Positions 16,845-25,470 of a stretch of 64,000 nt of DNA are shown in pieces (the stretch's first letter is position 1; each line of letters begins with the position of its first letter). Source of the stretch: Epilithonimonas vandammei (GTDB lineage: Bacteria; Bacteroidota; Bacteroidia; Flavobacteriales; Weeksellaceae); the NCBI RefSeq assembly GCF_003860525.1, contig NZ_CP034161.1, positions 1,116,001 to 1,180,000 of the forward strand. Reading direction: 5' to 3'. A model generated the notes under the pieces. That model was not told the DNA's origin. It did not search any database and was given only the letters and a program-made list of their open reading frames with translations. A program made the translations under genes and the position numbers.

Positions 16845-18131
16845 ATGAAAAAGCTATTCTTCATATTATTAATCAATTTTCTTCCTGCTCAACAGAGTTG
16901 GACTTTGAAACAATGTCTGGATTATGCTTCTGCCAATCATCCGTTGATAAAGCAATCTGCGGTTAATATTCAGAAAAATGACAGACAGATTTCGGCTTCC
17001 AAAGGAATGTTGTTGCCGTCTATTGATGCTGGAATCAATCACAATTATAATTTCGGAAATGGTATCAATCAGCAAAATAATCAGCGTGAAGCAATCAATA
17101 CACAAACTGATAATCTCTATGCACAAGCGAATTGGGAGTTGATGAACTGGAGAAATTATCTCAATATTTCGTTGTCCAAAATCAATAAGGAAAGTTCGAT
17201 TTTCAAAATGAAACAGGCTCAGAATGAAGTCAAACTGAATGTCATCACAATGTTTTTCACTTATCAGAACAGCAAAAGTTGGTTAGATGTCCTGGAAACG
17301 CAGCTTTCCGGAATCGAAGACCAAATCAAACGTACCGAAAAAGAAGTAGAAATTGGGAATCGTCCCAAAAGTGATATTTATGACATCAAAGCCAACCTCG
17401 GAACGATGCAGGAACAATGGGTTTCGGCAAAAAATTCACGAGACCTTTCCAAAATCAACCTTCTCAATGCGTTGGCAATTACAAAAGACACTTTGGATTT
17501 TACAATGACCGAGGAAAATTTGGCGAGCTCAAATTTCAATGATGCTAATTTCATCCAAAATCTTTTGGAGAAAAATCCCGCTTATCAAACGACTTTGGCA
17601 GAAATCAAAGCTCAGCAAAAAAATGTTGAGCTTGCAAAATCAGCCTATTTGCCAACCTTGAACGGTTCTTACACTTGGTCAAGTTTTTACAACAAGATTT
17701 TAGGCGAATCTGCGACTGCTTTTTCAGACCAGATCAAAACCAATAAAAATCAACAATTATCTTTTGCGCTCAATATTCCGATTTTCAACAAACTACAGGT
17801 GAAAAACAACGTTGAAATTGCTAAACTGAATGTCATCAATTCCAATTACGACAAAGATATTGTGATTAATAATTTGACTCAAAGCATCAATTCTATCAAA
17901 GCACAATTCCTGAATGCCCAAGAAAAGTACAATCTTTTGGAAGCCAATTTCGAAAACCAAAAATTATCATTCCAAAAATCCGAAGAAAAATACAAAGAAG
18001 GATTAATGGATGCTTATACCTTTTTTGTGGTCAGAAACAATTGGTTACAAGCTAATTATAATTTGATTAACAGCAAAAATGACCTTATCCAACAAACCGA
18101 ATTACTCAAAGTATTTGAGGCCGGGCTTTAA
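16845..18131 (+). CDS. TolC-family outer-membrane efflux channel
   Basis: 428 residues with an N-terminal signal peptide ending near AQQSWTLKQCLDYA, the usual start of Bacteroidota TolC proteins. Two OEP repeats are visible, each with long Gln/Asn/Lys-rich helices (about 25-200 and 220-420), and the second contains ALNIPIFNKLQVKNNVEIAK. The trimeric channel would connect to the adaptor at 8905 to complete the tripartite pump. Last gene of the operon, closed by a terminator at 18158. Confidence 0.93.
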   Translation: MKKLFFILLINFLPAQQSWTLKQCLDYASANHPLIKQSAVNIQKNDRQISASKGMLLPSIDAGINHNYNFGNGINQQNNQREAINTQTDNLYAQANWELMNWRNYLNISLSKINKESSIFKMKQAQNEVKLNVITMFFTYQNSKSWLDVLETQLSGIEDQIKRTEKEVEIGNRPKSDIYDIKANLGTMQEQWVSAKNSRDLSKINLLNALAITKDTLDFTMTEENLASSNFNDANFIQNLLEKNPAYQTTLAEIKAQQKNVELAKSAYLPTLNGSYTWSSFYNKILGESATAFSDQIKTNKNQQLSFALNIPIFNKLQVKNNVEIAKLNVINSNYDKDIVINNLTQSINSIKAQFLNAQEKYNLLEANFENQKLSFQKSEEKYKEGLMDAYTFFVVRNNWLQANYNLINSKNDLIQQTELLKVFEAGL

Positions 18132-18157
18132 CATTCATTCAACATTATAGTTTCTCA

Positions 18158-18194
18158 GATCCCTCCGGAGTATAGTATTTCGGGGGGATTTTTG
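18158..18194 (+). terminator. Terminator of the first efflux operon
   Basis: GATCCCTCCGG and CGGGGGGAT form a GC-rich stem (one G-T pair) around a short loop, followed by TTTTTG. Confidence 0.75.
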
Positions 18195-18604
18195 TTAGAA
18201 GTACTTTTTATTTGGGCGCCTTTATCCGTCCTCCACTCCCGCTTTTTCCTTTTTTTGCAAAAAAGAAAAAGAGCTCCGTTCAGGCCGGGGCGCAGCTTCA
18301 GTACAAAACACGATTTGTAATAAAAAACAGCTTTGTCATTCCGTAGGAAACCTAACCGAGTGGTGGCGAAGTCAGTCTAAGCTGTAGCTTCCTATGTAAT
18401 GACAACATAATTTTTCTGATTTTGTTTCTCTTTGCGGACTTTTACGCCTTTGCGCATCTTAAAAATATTTTCAATACAGATAAAAAAATCTTTGCGTTCT
18501 TTGCGTTTAAAATAGAATTCTCAATTAACTTATTTTCGAAAAAACAACTTTTCTGATTTTAAATTTTTCCGCAACTTTGCTCCCCTTTCTAAAGTGAAAA
18601 ATCA
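18195..18604. repeat. Gene-free region with dispersed repeats
   Basis: About 410 bp without a gene. It holds a degenerate copy of the repeat seen at 4435-4542 (18213-18299), a hairpin element at 18333-18405, and a CTTTGCG-rich tract (about 18430-18515) related to the palindromic element at 48458-48585. No convincing promoter for topB was found; CAACTTTGC near 18571-18579 is one mismatch from the -7 consensus. Confidence 0.6.
18333..18405. repeat. Hairpin repeat element with 17-bp arms
   Basis: TTGTCATTCCGTAGGAA (18333-18349) is matched at 15 of 17 positions by the reverse complement of TTCCTATGTAATGACAA (18389-18405). The enclosed 39 bp contains CGAGTGGTGGCGAAG. It looks like a REP or small non-autonomous element. 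Confidence 0.65.
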
Positions 18605-20707
18605 ATGAAACTTTGTATTGCCGAAAAACCAAGCGTTGCCCGTGATATAGCCAAAGTTTTGGGCGCTACAACTCCCAAAAGCGGTTATATGGAGGGAAAT
18701 GGCTATTGCGTCACCTGGACTTTCGGACATCTTTGTACGTTGAAAGAGCCGCACGATTACGCATCGCATTACAAATCCTGGGACCTGATTTTTTTACCGA
18801 TTATTCCCAAACAATTCGGAATCAAACTGATCGATAACAACGGTGTAGAGAAACAGTTCAATACCATAGCAAAACTAGTCAGCGAATGTGATGAGGTCAT
18901 CAATTGTGGCGATGCTGGGCAAGAAGGAGAGTTGATTCAGCGTTGGGTTTTGCAGAAAGCCAAATGCGATAAACCAATGAAACGTCTATGGATTTCATCC
19001 CTGACAGAAGATGCCATCAAAGAAGGTTTCGAAAACCTGAAACCCGCTGATGATTATAAAAACCTTTATTTGGCGGGTAATGCAAGAGCCATTGGAGATT
19101 GGCTTTTAGGCATTAATGCAACCAGGTTATTCACTAAGAAATTTGGTGGAAACAAAGGTGTTTTATCGATTGGGCGTGTTCAGACGCCAACTTTGGCAAT
19201 GCTTGTTCAGCGCCAGAAAGAGATTGATGCTTTTACGCAGGAAGAATATTGGGAACTCAAAACCAAATATCGGGAAGTGCTTTTCAGTGCTTCAATTGAC
19301 CGGTTAAAATCTCTGGAAAAAGCAGAAAAAGGCTTAGAATATCTCAAAAAAAATCAATTCGAGATTGTCTCTTTCGAGATCAAAGAAGGAAAAGAAAAGA
19401 ATCCGAGATTGTTTGATTTGACAGGACTTCAGGTTGAGGCCAACAGAAAATATGGTTTCTCGGCAGAGCAAACGCTGAATTATATCCAGAGTCTTTACGA
19501 GAAAAAATATACAACTTATCCAAGAGTTGATACCACTTACTTGTCCGAAAGTCTTTATCCAAAAATTCCCGGGATTCTTACAAGTATGACCATTTATTCG
19601 GAGTTTACAGCACCGTTGCTGACGCAGCCGATTCCGAAAACGAAAGCAGTATTTGATGATACCAAAGTAACCGACCACCACGCGATTATTCCAACCGAGA
19701 TTCCGCCTTCATCTAATTTAACAAGAGAAGAAAAGTTAGTTTACGATTTGGTAGCGAGACGGTTCATCGCCGTTTTTTACCCTGAATGTAAAATCTCCAA
19801 TACCTTGGTAGAAGGCCAGGTGGGCACGATTCCTTTCAAAGCTTCGGGAAAGCAGATCCTGGAACCGGGCTGGCGAATCATTTATGCCAAAGACAAAAAA
19901 GACCAATCGGAGAAAGACGAAAAAGATAAGGACGAGGAACAAACTATTCCTGAATTCGTTGTTGGGGAAAAAGGCGACCATGAACCTTTGATTCATCAAG
20001 GAAAAACTTCGCCTCCAAAACCTTACACAGAAGCGACTTTGCTAAGAGCAATGGAAACTGCGGGAAAACAAGTGGAAGATGAAGAGCTTCGTGAAATGCT
20101 GAAAAACAACGGAATCGGAAGACCTTCTACAAGAGCGAATATCATCGAAACGCTTTTTAAACGAAAATACATCGAGAAGAAACGTAAAAACCTCATCGCC
20201 ACACAAACCGGAATCGAATTAATCGACACAATTGAAGATGAACTTCTCAAAAGTCCAGAATTGACGGGAGAATGGGAATCGAAACTTAGAAAGATTGAAA
20301 AAGGTGAGTACGAAGCCAATCAGTTCAAAGAAGAACTGATAGAAATGGTCACAACTTTAACCCGAAAAGTGATCAACGGCAAAGCGAAAGTCATTAATTT
20401 CGAGGAAGAAAAGCCCGCTCCGAAAGAAAAAAAACCAAGAGAAAAAACCGAAATCATCTGGGAGGAAACTGGGTGCCCAAAGTGTAAAGCCAATAACTTG
20501 ATGAAAGGTAAAACGGCCATTGGCTGTTCGGATTATAAGGGTTGTGGTTTCAAAGCCCCGTTTGAGATATTTGGAAAAAAACTGTCAGATAAGCAGCTTC
20601 AGGATTTGATTTTAAAAAGCAAAACCTCTAAACTGAAAGGCTTTACCGGCGACAGGGAAGAAGGTGTTTTGATATTGAATGATGACTTTTCTATCGGTTT
20701 CAAATGA
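18605..20707 (+). CDS. topB: DNA topoisomerase III (type IA)
   Basis: 700 residues. The Toprim domain begins at residue 1 with KLCIAEKPSVARDIAKVLG and contains NCGDAGQEGELIQRW. The type IA core has the active-site tyrosine Y305 in TTYPRVDTTYLSE and GRPSTRANIIETLFKRKYI. A C-terminal zinc-ribbon-like segment has CPKCKANNLMKGKTAIGCSDY. The enzyme cuts one strand to relax negative supercoils and decatenate DNA. Length and domains are those of a plasmid- or chromosome-encoded TopB. An acidic, Lys-rich linker (about 434-450) is present. It lies upstream of fabV on the same strand, separated by 73 bp with its own promoter-like elements. Confidence 0.95.
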   Translation: MKLCIAEKPSVARDIAKVLGATTPKSGYMEGNGYCVTWTFGHLCTLKEPHDYASHYKSWDLIFLPIIPKQFGIKLIDNNGVEKQFNTIAKLVSECDEVINCGDAGQEGELIQRWVLQKAKCDKPMKRLWISSLTEDAIKEGFENLKPADDYKNLYLAGNARAIGDWLLGINATRLFTKKFGGNKGVLSIGRVQTPTLAMLVQRQKEIDAFTQEEYWELKTKYREVLFSASIDRLKSLEKAEKGLEYLKKNQFEIVSFEIKEGKEKNPRLFDLTGLQVEANRKYGFSAEQTLNYIQSLYEKKYTTYPRVDTTYLSESLYPKIPGILTSMTIYSEFTAPLLTQPIPKTKAVFDDTKVTDHHAIIPTEIPPSSNLTREEKLVYDLVARRFIAVFYPECKISNTLVEGQVGTIPFKASGKQILEPGWRIIYAKDKKDQSEKDEKDKDEEQTIPEFVVGEKGDHEPLIHQGKTSPPKPYTEATLLRAMETAGKQVEDEELREMLKNNGIGRPSTRANIIETLFKRKYIEKKRKNLIATQTGIELIDTIEDELLKSPELTGEWESKLRKIEKGEYEANQFKEELIEMVTTLTRKVINGKAKVINFEEEKPAPKEKKPREKTEIIWEETGCPKCKANNLMKGKTAIGCSDYKGCGFKAPFEIFGKKLSDKQLQDLILKSKTSKLKGFTGDREEGVLILNDDFSIGFK

Positions 20708-20723
20708 TAACAAGATTAGGAAT

Positions 20724-20757
20724 TTTGCAGATTATGTCTTGGAAATTCCTTAATTTG
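20724..20757 (+). promoter_or_regulatory. Candidate fabV promoter
   Basis: TTTG at 20724-20727 and TTAATTTG at 20750-20757, separated by 22 bp, resemble the Bacteroidota -33 and -7 boxes (one mismatch in the latter). The fabV ATG is 24 bp downstream. Confidence 0.45.
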
Positions 20758-20780
20758 CAATGCTAAAAATAATTTAAATA

Positions 20781-21983
20781 ATGATTATTCAACCAAGAAC
20801 AAGAGGATTTATTTGTTTGACAGCGCATCCGGACGGTGCTCTGCAAGCTGTTAAAAATCAGATAGAATATGTAAAGTCTAAGGGCAAAATCAAAAACGGC
20901 CCCAAAAAAGTTTTGGTCATCGGCGCTTCTACAGGTTTTGGCTTGTCTTCCAGGATTGCTGCTGCGTTTGGGTCAGATGCTGCAACTATCGGCGTTTTCT
21001 TTGAAAAGCCAGCATCTGAAGGTAAAATGGGAACCGCAGGATGGTATAATTCTGCCGCTTTTGAAAAAGAAGCCCACGCTGCCGGTTTATACGCAAAAAG
21101 TATTAATGGCGATGCATTTTCTGACGATATTAAAAAGCAAACCATTGATTTGATTAAGAAAGATCTGGGTCAGGTTGATTTGGTGGTTTACAGTTTGGCT
21201 TCGCCGAGAAGAACGCACCCAAAAACTGGTGTCGCTTATGCATCGGTTCTTAAGCCAATTGGCCAGCCATTTACTAACAAAACAGTAGATTTTCATACAG
21301 GTGTCGTCTCTGATATCACGATTAATCCTGTTGAAAATGATGAAGATATAGCCAACACCATTGCCGTAATGGGTGGCGAAGACTGGAAATTCTGGATAGA
21401 AGATCTGAAAGCAGCAGGTGTTTTGGCAGCAGGTGTTAAAACTGTAGCTTATTCTTACATCGGCCCGGAACTGACTTTCCCGATCTACAGAAACGGAACT
21501 ATCGGTCAGGCTAAAAATGACTTGGAAGCAACAGTTCCTGTTTTGAATGAGTTACTAAAAGATCTTCATGGTGTGTCTTATGTTTCAGTTAATAAAGCTT
21601 TGGTAACACAATCTAGCTCAGCAATTCCTGTCGTTCCATTGTATATTTCCTTACTTTATAAAGTGATGAAAGCTAAAGGTACACACGAAGGAACTATCGA
21701 ACAGATGCAGAGATTATTTGCGGACAGATTATATACAGAAAATGGAGAGGTTGCATTAGATTCAGAAGGAAGAATCAGAATTGATGACTGGGAAATGGCA
21801 GAAGATGTACAAGCAGAAGTTGCTAAATACTGGGATAAAGTTACAACGGAAACACTTGCTGAAATCAGTGACATTGACGGTTACAGGAAAGAATTTTTCA
21901 ACCTTTTTGGTTTCGAGCTGGAAGGTGTAGATTACGAAAAAGATACTGATGAGAATGTAAAGGTTCCAAGTATTGGATCTTAG
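20781..21983 (+). CDS. fabV: Trans-2-enoyl-ACP/CoA reductase, FabV type
   Basis: 400 residues, the normal FabV length. It begins IIQPRTRGFICLTAHPDG, has the NAD-binding motif VLVIGASTGFGLSSRIAAAF (44-63), and the catalytic Y-x8-K pair as Y236 and K245 in YRNGTIGQAK. FabV reduces the enoyl-ACP double bond in the last step of each fatty-acid elongation cycle and, unlike FabI, is intrinsically tolerant of triclosan. Whether the genome also has fabI cannot be seen. An IS1182-like element begins about 60 bp after the stop. Confidence 0.95.
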   Translation: MIIQPRTRGFICLTAHPDGALQAVKNQIEYVKSKGKIKNGPKKVLVIGASTGFGLSSRIAAAFGSDAATIGVFFEKPASEGKMGTAGWYNSAAFEKEAHAAGLYAKSINGDAFSDDIKKQTIDLIKKDLGQVDLVVYSLASPRRTHPKTGVAYASVLKPIGQPFTNKTVDFHTGVVSDITINPVENDEDIANTIAVMGGEDWKFWIEDLKAAGVLAAGVKTVAYSYIGPELTFPIYRNGTIGQAKNDLEATVPVLNELLKDLHGVSYVSVNKALVTQSSSAIPVVPLYISLLYKVMKAKGTHEGTIEQMQRLFADRLYTENGEVALDSEGRIRIDDWEMAEDVQAEVAKYWDKVTTETLAEISDIDGYRKEFFNLFGFELEGVDYEKDTDENVKVPSIGS

Positions 21984-22048
21984 ATTTTTAAACATAGAAA
22001 TAATAGACTGATAGATGATAAAATTTTTTAGTCTATTAAAATAAAAAG

Positions 22049-22080
22049 AATCCGTCTCACAACTGAGGCGGATTTTTTTT
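22049..22080 (+). terminator. Hairpin at the left end of the IS1182-like element
   Basis: AATCCGTCTCA / TGAGGCGGATT with a CAAC loop and a run of T. It would terminate fabV transcripts and shield the transposase gene from read-through. Confidence 0.7.
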
Positions 22081-22133
22081 GGTTATTATTGAGGGTTTTC
22101 GTATATTTATATCTGATAATCAGACAGTTGTTT

Positions 22134-23678
22134 ATGAATTTTAAGCATTACAATCAAAATCAGTTGGTTTTGTTTCCTTATAGTTTTGAGGATTTGATTC
22201 CCGAAAATCATCCTGTTCGGATCGTTAATGATATTTTGGAGAAGGTAAACATTGACCCGCTCCTGAAAGCTTACAGCAAAGAAGGAAATCCCAGTTATCA
22301 TCCCGTGATGATGCTCAAGGTGATGGTTTTTGCGTATATGAACAATATTTATTCATCGCGGAAAATCGAAAAAGCGCTTCGTGAAAACATCAACTTCATG
22401 TGGCTCTCCAACATGAGCATCGTGGATCACAATACCGTGAACCGTTTTCGTACCCATAAACTTGAAGCCGCCTTCAAAAATATTTTCTCACAGGTGGTTT
22501 TGCTTTTGGCAGAAGAAGGTTTGGTGAGCCTGAAACAGGTGTTTGTAGACGGAACCAAAATTGAAGCACAGGCGGGTCGCTACACTTTTGTCTGGGCAAA
22601 TGCCATCAAAACCAACAAAGAAAAAATGCTTCGTCAGCTGGAAGAGCTCTGGAAATACGCTCAAAGTGTGGCAAAGGAAGAAGATAAAGACCCTGAACCG
22701 CCGGAGTTCAAAGAGATCAGCAAAGAAAAAATCCGGCAAACGGCAGAAAATATCAATGCCAAATTAAAAGGCAGCGGGGGTAAAACCGATTCCGACAAAA
22801 AAGCCAAAGCCAAACTGAATTACATTAAAAAAAATTTTGAAAAAAACCTCGATAAATACGAAGCTCAGGAAGCTATTTTAGCAGAGCGGAATTCCTACAG
22901 CAAGACCGATGAAGATGCTACTTTCATGAGAATGAAGGACGATCACATGATGAATGGACAGCTCAAACCGGCTTATAATGCACAGATTTCCACAGAGAAT
23001 CAAATCATCGTCAATTATACCATCCATCAGCAAACCAATGATATCAATACTTTGGAGCGCCATTTGGAAAATTTTGAGAAATTGTTTGGTAAAAAAAGAA
23101 TGGAAGAGTTGGAAGAACTCACTGCTGATGCGGGGTACGGAAGCGAGCAGAACTACGAATTATTGGAACAGAACAATATTACACCATTTGTAAAATACAA
23201 TACTTTCGACAAAGAGCAGAATGCCCGTTATCAGGCGAAACACAAGATTTTCAGCAAAGAAAATCTGCATTACAACGGGGAAGACGATTTTTACGTTTGT
23301 CCGATGGGACAAAAGATGGAAAAAACGCACGAAAGCACGCGCAAAACCAAGACCGGTTATCCTCAAAAGCTCTCCCATTATCAGGCTAAAAACTGCGATG
23401 GATGCCCAATTAGAGGCGTTTGCCACAGTTCCAAAGAAAACCGAAGCATCGAACGGAACCATCATTTGGAAGATTACAAAGAGAAAATACGAAAACTTTT
23501 AAACAGTGAAAAAGGCATTAAAAAAAGAAAACAACGCTCGGTTGAAGTAGAACCTGTGTTTGCACATCTCAAACATTGCAATAATTTTAAGCGGTTTACC
23601 CTCAAAGGTCTGAAAAAAGTAGAATTGGAGTTCGGTTTACACGCTTTAGCACACAATCTAAGAAAGAAAGTTGCCTAA
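22134..23678 (+). CDS. IS1182-family DDE transposase
   Basis: 514 residues from ATG 22134. The N-terminal half has the IS1182-type domain (FEDLIPENHPVRIVNDILEK, then YSSRKIEKALRENINFMWL). The DDE catalytic residues are recognisable: Asp in QVFVDGTKIEAQ, Asp in ELTADAGYGSEQNY and Glu in VEVEPVFAHLKH. A Cys cluster CDGCPIRGVC lies in between, as in this family. No frameshift or stop interrupts it, so it may be active. An upstream in-frame start at 22089 would add 15 residues within the terminal region and is not favoured. Confidence 0.93.
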   Translation: MNFKHYNQNQLVLFPYSFEDLIPENHPVRIVNDILEKVNIDPLLKAYSKEGNPSYHPVMMLKVMVFAYMNNIYSSRKIEKALRENINFMWLSNMSIVDHNTVNRFRTHKLEAAFKNIFSQVVLLLAEEGLVSLKQVFVDGTKIEAQAGRYTFVWANAIKTNKEKMLRQLEELWKYAQSVAKEEDKDPEPPEFKEISKEKIRQTAENINAKLKGSGGKTDSDKKAKAKLNYIKKNFEKNLDKYEAQEAILAERNSYSKTDEDATFMRMKDDHMMNGQLKPAYNAQISTENQIIVNYTIHQQTNDINTLERHLENFEKLFGKKRMEELEELTADAGYGSEQNYELLEQNNITPFVKYNTFDKEQNARYQAKHKIFSKENLHYNGEDDFYVCPMGQKMEKTHESTRKTKTGYPQKLSHYQAKNCDGCPIRGVCHSSKENRSIERNHHLEDYKEKIRKLLNSEKGIKKRKQRSVEVEPVFAHLKHCNNFKRFTLKGLKKVELEFGLHALAHNLRKKVA

Positions 23679-23730
23679 AGAGGACAACTTTTTCTATTTT
23701 CCAAAATAATATACATTTTACTGAAATAAA

Positions 23731-23768
23731 AAATCCGCCTCAAATTTTGTTGTGAGACGGATTCTTTT
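23731..23768 (-). terminator. Hairpin at the right end of the IS1182-like element
   Basis: AATCCGCCTCA / TGAGACGGATT around an AATTTTGTTG loop, with A-rich sequence before and T-rich after. On the minus strand it provides a stem and T run directly after the acyltransferase stop codon. Confidence 0.65.
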
Positions 23769-24566
23769 CTATTGTTGAGATTGAGATTTTATCTCTTTTT
23801 GTTTGGCGTCGTATTCGTGGAGCAGGTTATGTTCCGGAGTTTGTTCGATAGCGTGCATTATTTTGTCCAGAATCTCCGTTGCGGACTCATTGTCATAATC
23901 AATATCCAATGCAGGTTTAAACTCCATAGTTGGTTTCACGCCAGTTACTTTGATTTTCAACCCTTTCTTGTCAAAAGCTCTGCGGAATCCATCGATTTTG
24001 ATAGGAATAACCGTTGGTCTTTGATTTTTAATCAATTTTGCGGTTCCTTTTCTTCCCTGGGCAAAAGCAGAAGTCGTTCCTTGAGGAAACGTAATAACCC
24101 AACCGTTATCCAAGGCTTTCATAATGTTTTCAACTTCGGTGAGGTCTACCATCCTGTTCACATTTTGACCTTCAGCTCTCCAAGTTCTTTTGACTGTAAC
24201 TGCGCCGGCAATCTTGAAAATTCTCGCCAGGATTCCTTTGTTCATTGTTTCTTCTGCTGCTACGTAATAAAAATCTACTTTCGGATTCAGCAGATAAACA
24301 GGGTTTTTAATCGTATTATGGTAGCCGTTATTCACCGCGCAAAATGCATGATACATCGCGGCAACATCAGCAAAATAAGTCTGGTGATTAGACACGAAAA
24401 GAACATTGGTGTCCGGCAAATCGGTAAGATTTTCTGTTCCGGTAATCTTCAGTTTATTAAAACCGTTGAATCTCCTGTAAGATACTAACCCTAGAATGAA
24501 AATAATAATCCTTTTAAGGACGTAGATATTTCCGAAAGAATCAGTAAAAATATTTTTTTTTGCCAT
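23769..24566 (-). CDS. Lysophospholipid acyltransferase family protein (PlsC-like)
   Basis: 265 residues. Motif I reads NHQTYFAD, with H61 and D67 separated by five residues rather than the usual four of HX4D; motif III is FPQGTTS (160-166) in place of FPEGTRS. One membrane segment precedes the domain (about 18-30). The family transfers an acyl chain to lysophosphatidic acid or a related acceptor at the inner membrane. The relaxed motif makes the exact acceptor uncertain. It is probably cotranscribed with the Nudix gene, which ends 44 bp upstream. Its stop codon touches the IS1182-like element. Confidence 0.85.
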   Translation of the reverse strand: MAKKNIFTDSFGNIYVLKRIIIFILGLVSYRRFNGFNKLKITGTENLTDLPDTNVLFVSNHQTYFADVAAMYHAFCAVNNGYHNTIKNPVYLLNPKVDFYYVAAEETMNKGILARIFKIAGAVTVKRTWRAEGQNVNRMVDLTEVENIMKALDNGWVITFPQGTTSAFAQGRKGTAKLIKNQRPTVIPIKIDGFRRAFDKKGLKIKVTGVKPTMEFKPALDIDYDNESATEILDKIMHAIEQTPEHNLLHEYDAKQKEIKSQSQQ

Positions 24567-24610
24567 TGATATTTGATTATAACTTCTAAGATCTTAAAAT
24601 GTTTGCAAAA

Positions 24611-25240
24611 TTAAACATTTTTTAACAAGTTGCTGAATTCACTCAGAATCATTGAAGTAGCTCCCCAAATGATGTATCCATTGAAATCGATCACAGGCAC
24701 TTCATAACCTTTCGTAGATGGTAAAGCCATTATTTTTGGCTGGTTCGGAAGACTAAGTAAAGATGAAATCGGGAATTCTATCAATTCAACAGCTTCGGTT
24801 TCCTGTAAAAAGAATTCCGGATTTTTCTTGGTGTATGATACAAATGAATGAACATAGAAATTACTTGGTGGGATATAAATCGGAGACATCTCGCGGATGA
24901 TTCTCACGTAATGTTCATCAATTCCCAATTCTTCTGAAGTTTCCCGTTTGGCTGTGTAAGCAAAATCCAGGTCTTCTTTTTCTCTTTTTCCGCCAGGTAA
25001 TGAGATCTGTCCACTATGTCTATCATTTTCATTGATGCTTCTGACAATCAAAGGAAAATGCCATTCATTATCTTTAAGATAAAGTAAAATATTGACAGCT
25101 GCCAGTTTTGGATTTCTCGTCAGAATATCTTCGTAACTGAAAACAGGACGATACGGCGGCGAATAAATTTTGTGTGCATTTTCGCCCAACAATTCTGCAT
25201 TTTTAATATCTCTGAGTAAATCTTTTCCGAAAATCTGCAT
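24611..25240 (-). CDS. Nudix hydrolase, probable CoA pyrophosphatase (NudL-like)
   Basis: 209 residues. The Nudix box region SGQISLPGGKREKEDLDFAY followed by RETSEELGI (REx2EExGI) and the preceding GQISLPGG are typical of the CoA-pyrophosphatase subgroup, which splits coenzyme A into 4-phosphopantetheine and ADP. The C-terminus IIWGATSMILSEFSNLL is also found in that subgroup. The acyltransferase gene follows 44 bp downstream. A good promoter ends five bases before the ATG, so the mRNA may be leaderless. Confidence 0.85.
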   Translation of the reverse strand: MQIFGKDLLRDIKNAELLGENAHKIYSPPYRPVFSYEDILTRNPKLAAVNILLYLKDNEWHFPLIVRSINENDRHSGQISLPGGKREKEDLDFAYTAKRETSEELGIDEHYVRIIREMSPIYIPPSNFYVHSFVSYTKKNPEFFLQETEAVELIEFPISSLLSLPNQPKIMALPSTKGYEVPVIDFNGYIIWGATSMILSEFSNLLKNV

Positions 25241-25245
25241 AATCT

Positions 25246-25277
25246 CAAAGATAAGAAAATTGAGACATTACCGCAAC
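25246..25277 (-). promoter_or_regulatory. Promoter of the Nudix-acyltransferase operon
   Basis: On the reverse strand TTG (25277-25275) is followed after 21 bp by TATCTTTG (25253-25246), fitting the Bacteroidota -33/-7 pattern. The ATG is at 25240, so the expected start site falls at or next to the initiation codon. Confidence 0.6.
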
Positions 25278-25359
25278 GTCAAAATTTTTCTAATGTTTTG
25301 TGAAAAAAGAAGTCGCAAGATTGACTTTACGACCTCAAACTTATATTTGATTGAATCTA

Positions 25360-25470
25360 TTTAAGCTTTTATTTTTTTGTCTTTTGCAATTTTCACATCA
25401 ATATTAATGGCTGGAGCACCAACTGGTATTTTTTGCCATTCTCATAGTGATATTTTTTTTCGAATTTAAT
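25360..25470 (-). other. Short protein-like tract without a start, possible gene remnant
   Basis: The reverse strand has a 22-codon open stretch between a TGA and a TAA that reads like real protein (EWQKIPVGAPAINIDVKI). It has no start codon and no family was recognised. It could be the eroded 3-prime end of a lost gene, or chance. Confidence 0.2.

Larger units (their letters stand above)
22044..23768 (+). mobile_element. IS1182-family insertion sequence, apparently complete
   Basis: The outer 20 bp (AAAAGAATCCGTCTCACAAC) at 22044-22063 are repeated exactly in inverted form at 23749-23768, and each end continues into GAGGCGGATTTTTT, so each terminus is itself a hairpin with a T run. The element is about 1.7 kb and holds one intact transposase. 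The right end abuts the stop codon of the acyltransferase gene (23771-23769). A target duplication could not be fixed by eye, so the outer limits are uncertain by a few bases. Confidence 0.8.

Noticed and set aside
18333..18405. tRNA gene
   Set aside because: The 73-bp hairpin has tRNA-like length, but lacks a T-loop GTTCRAATC and an anticodon arm.
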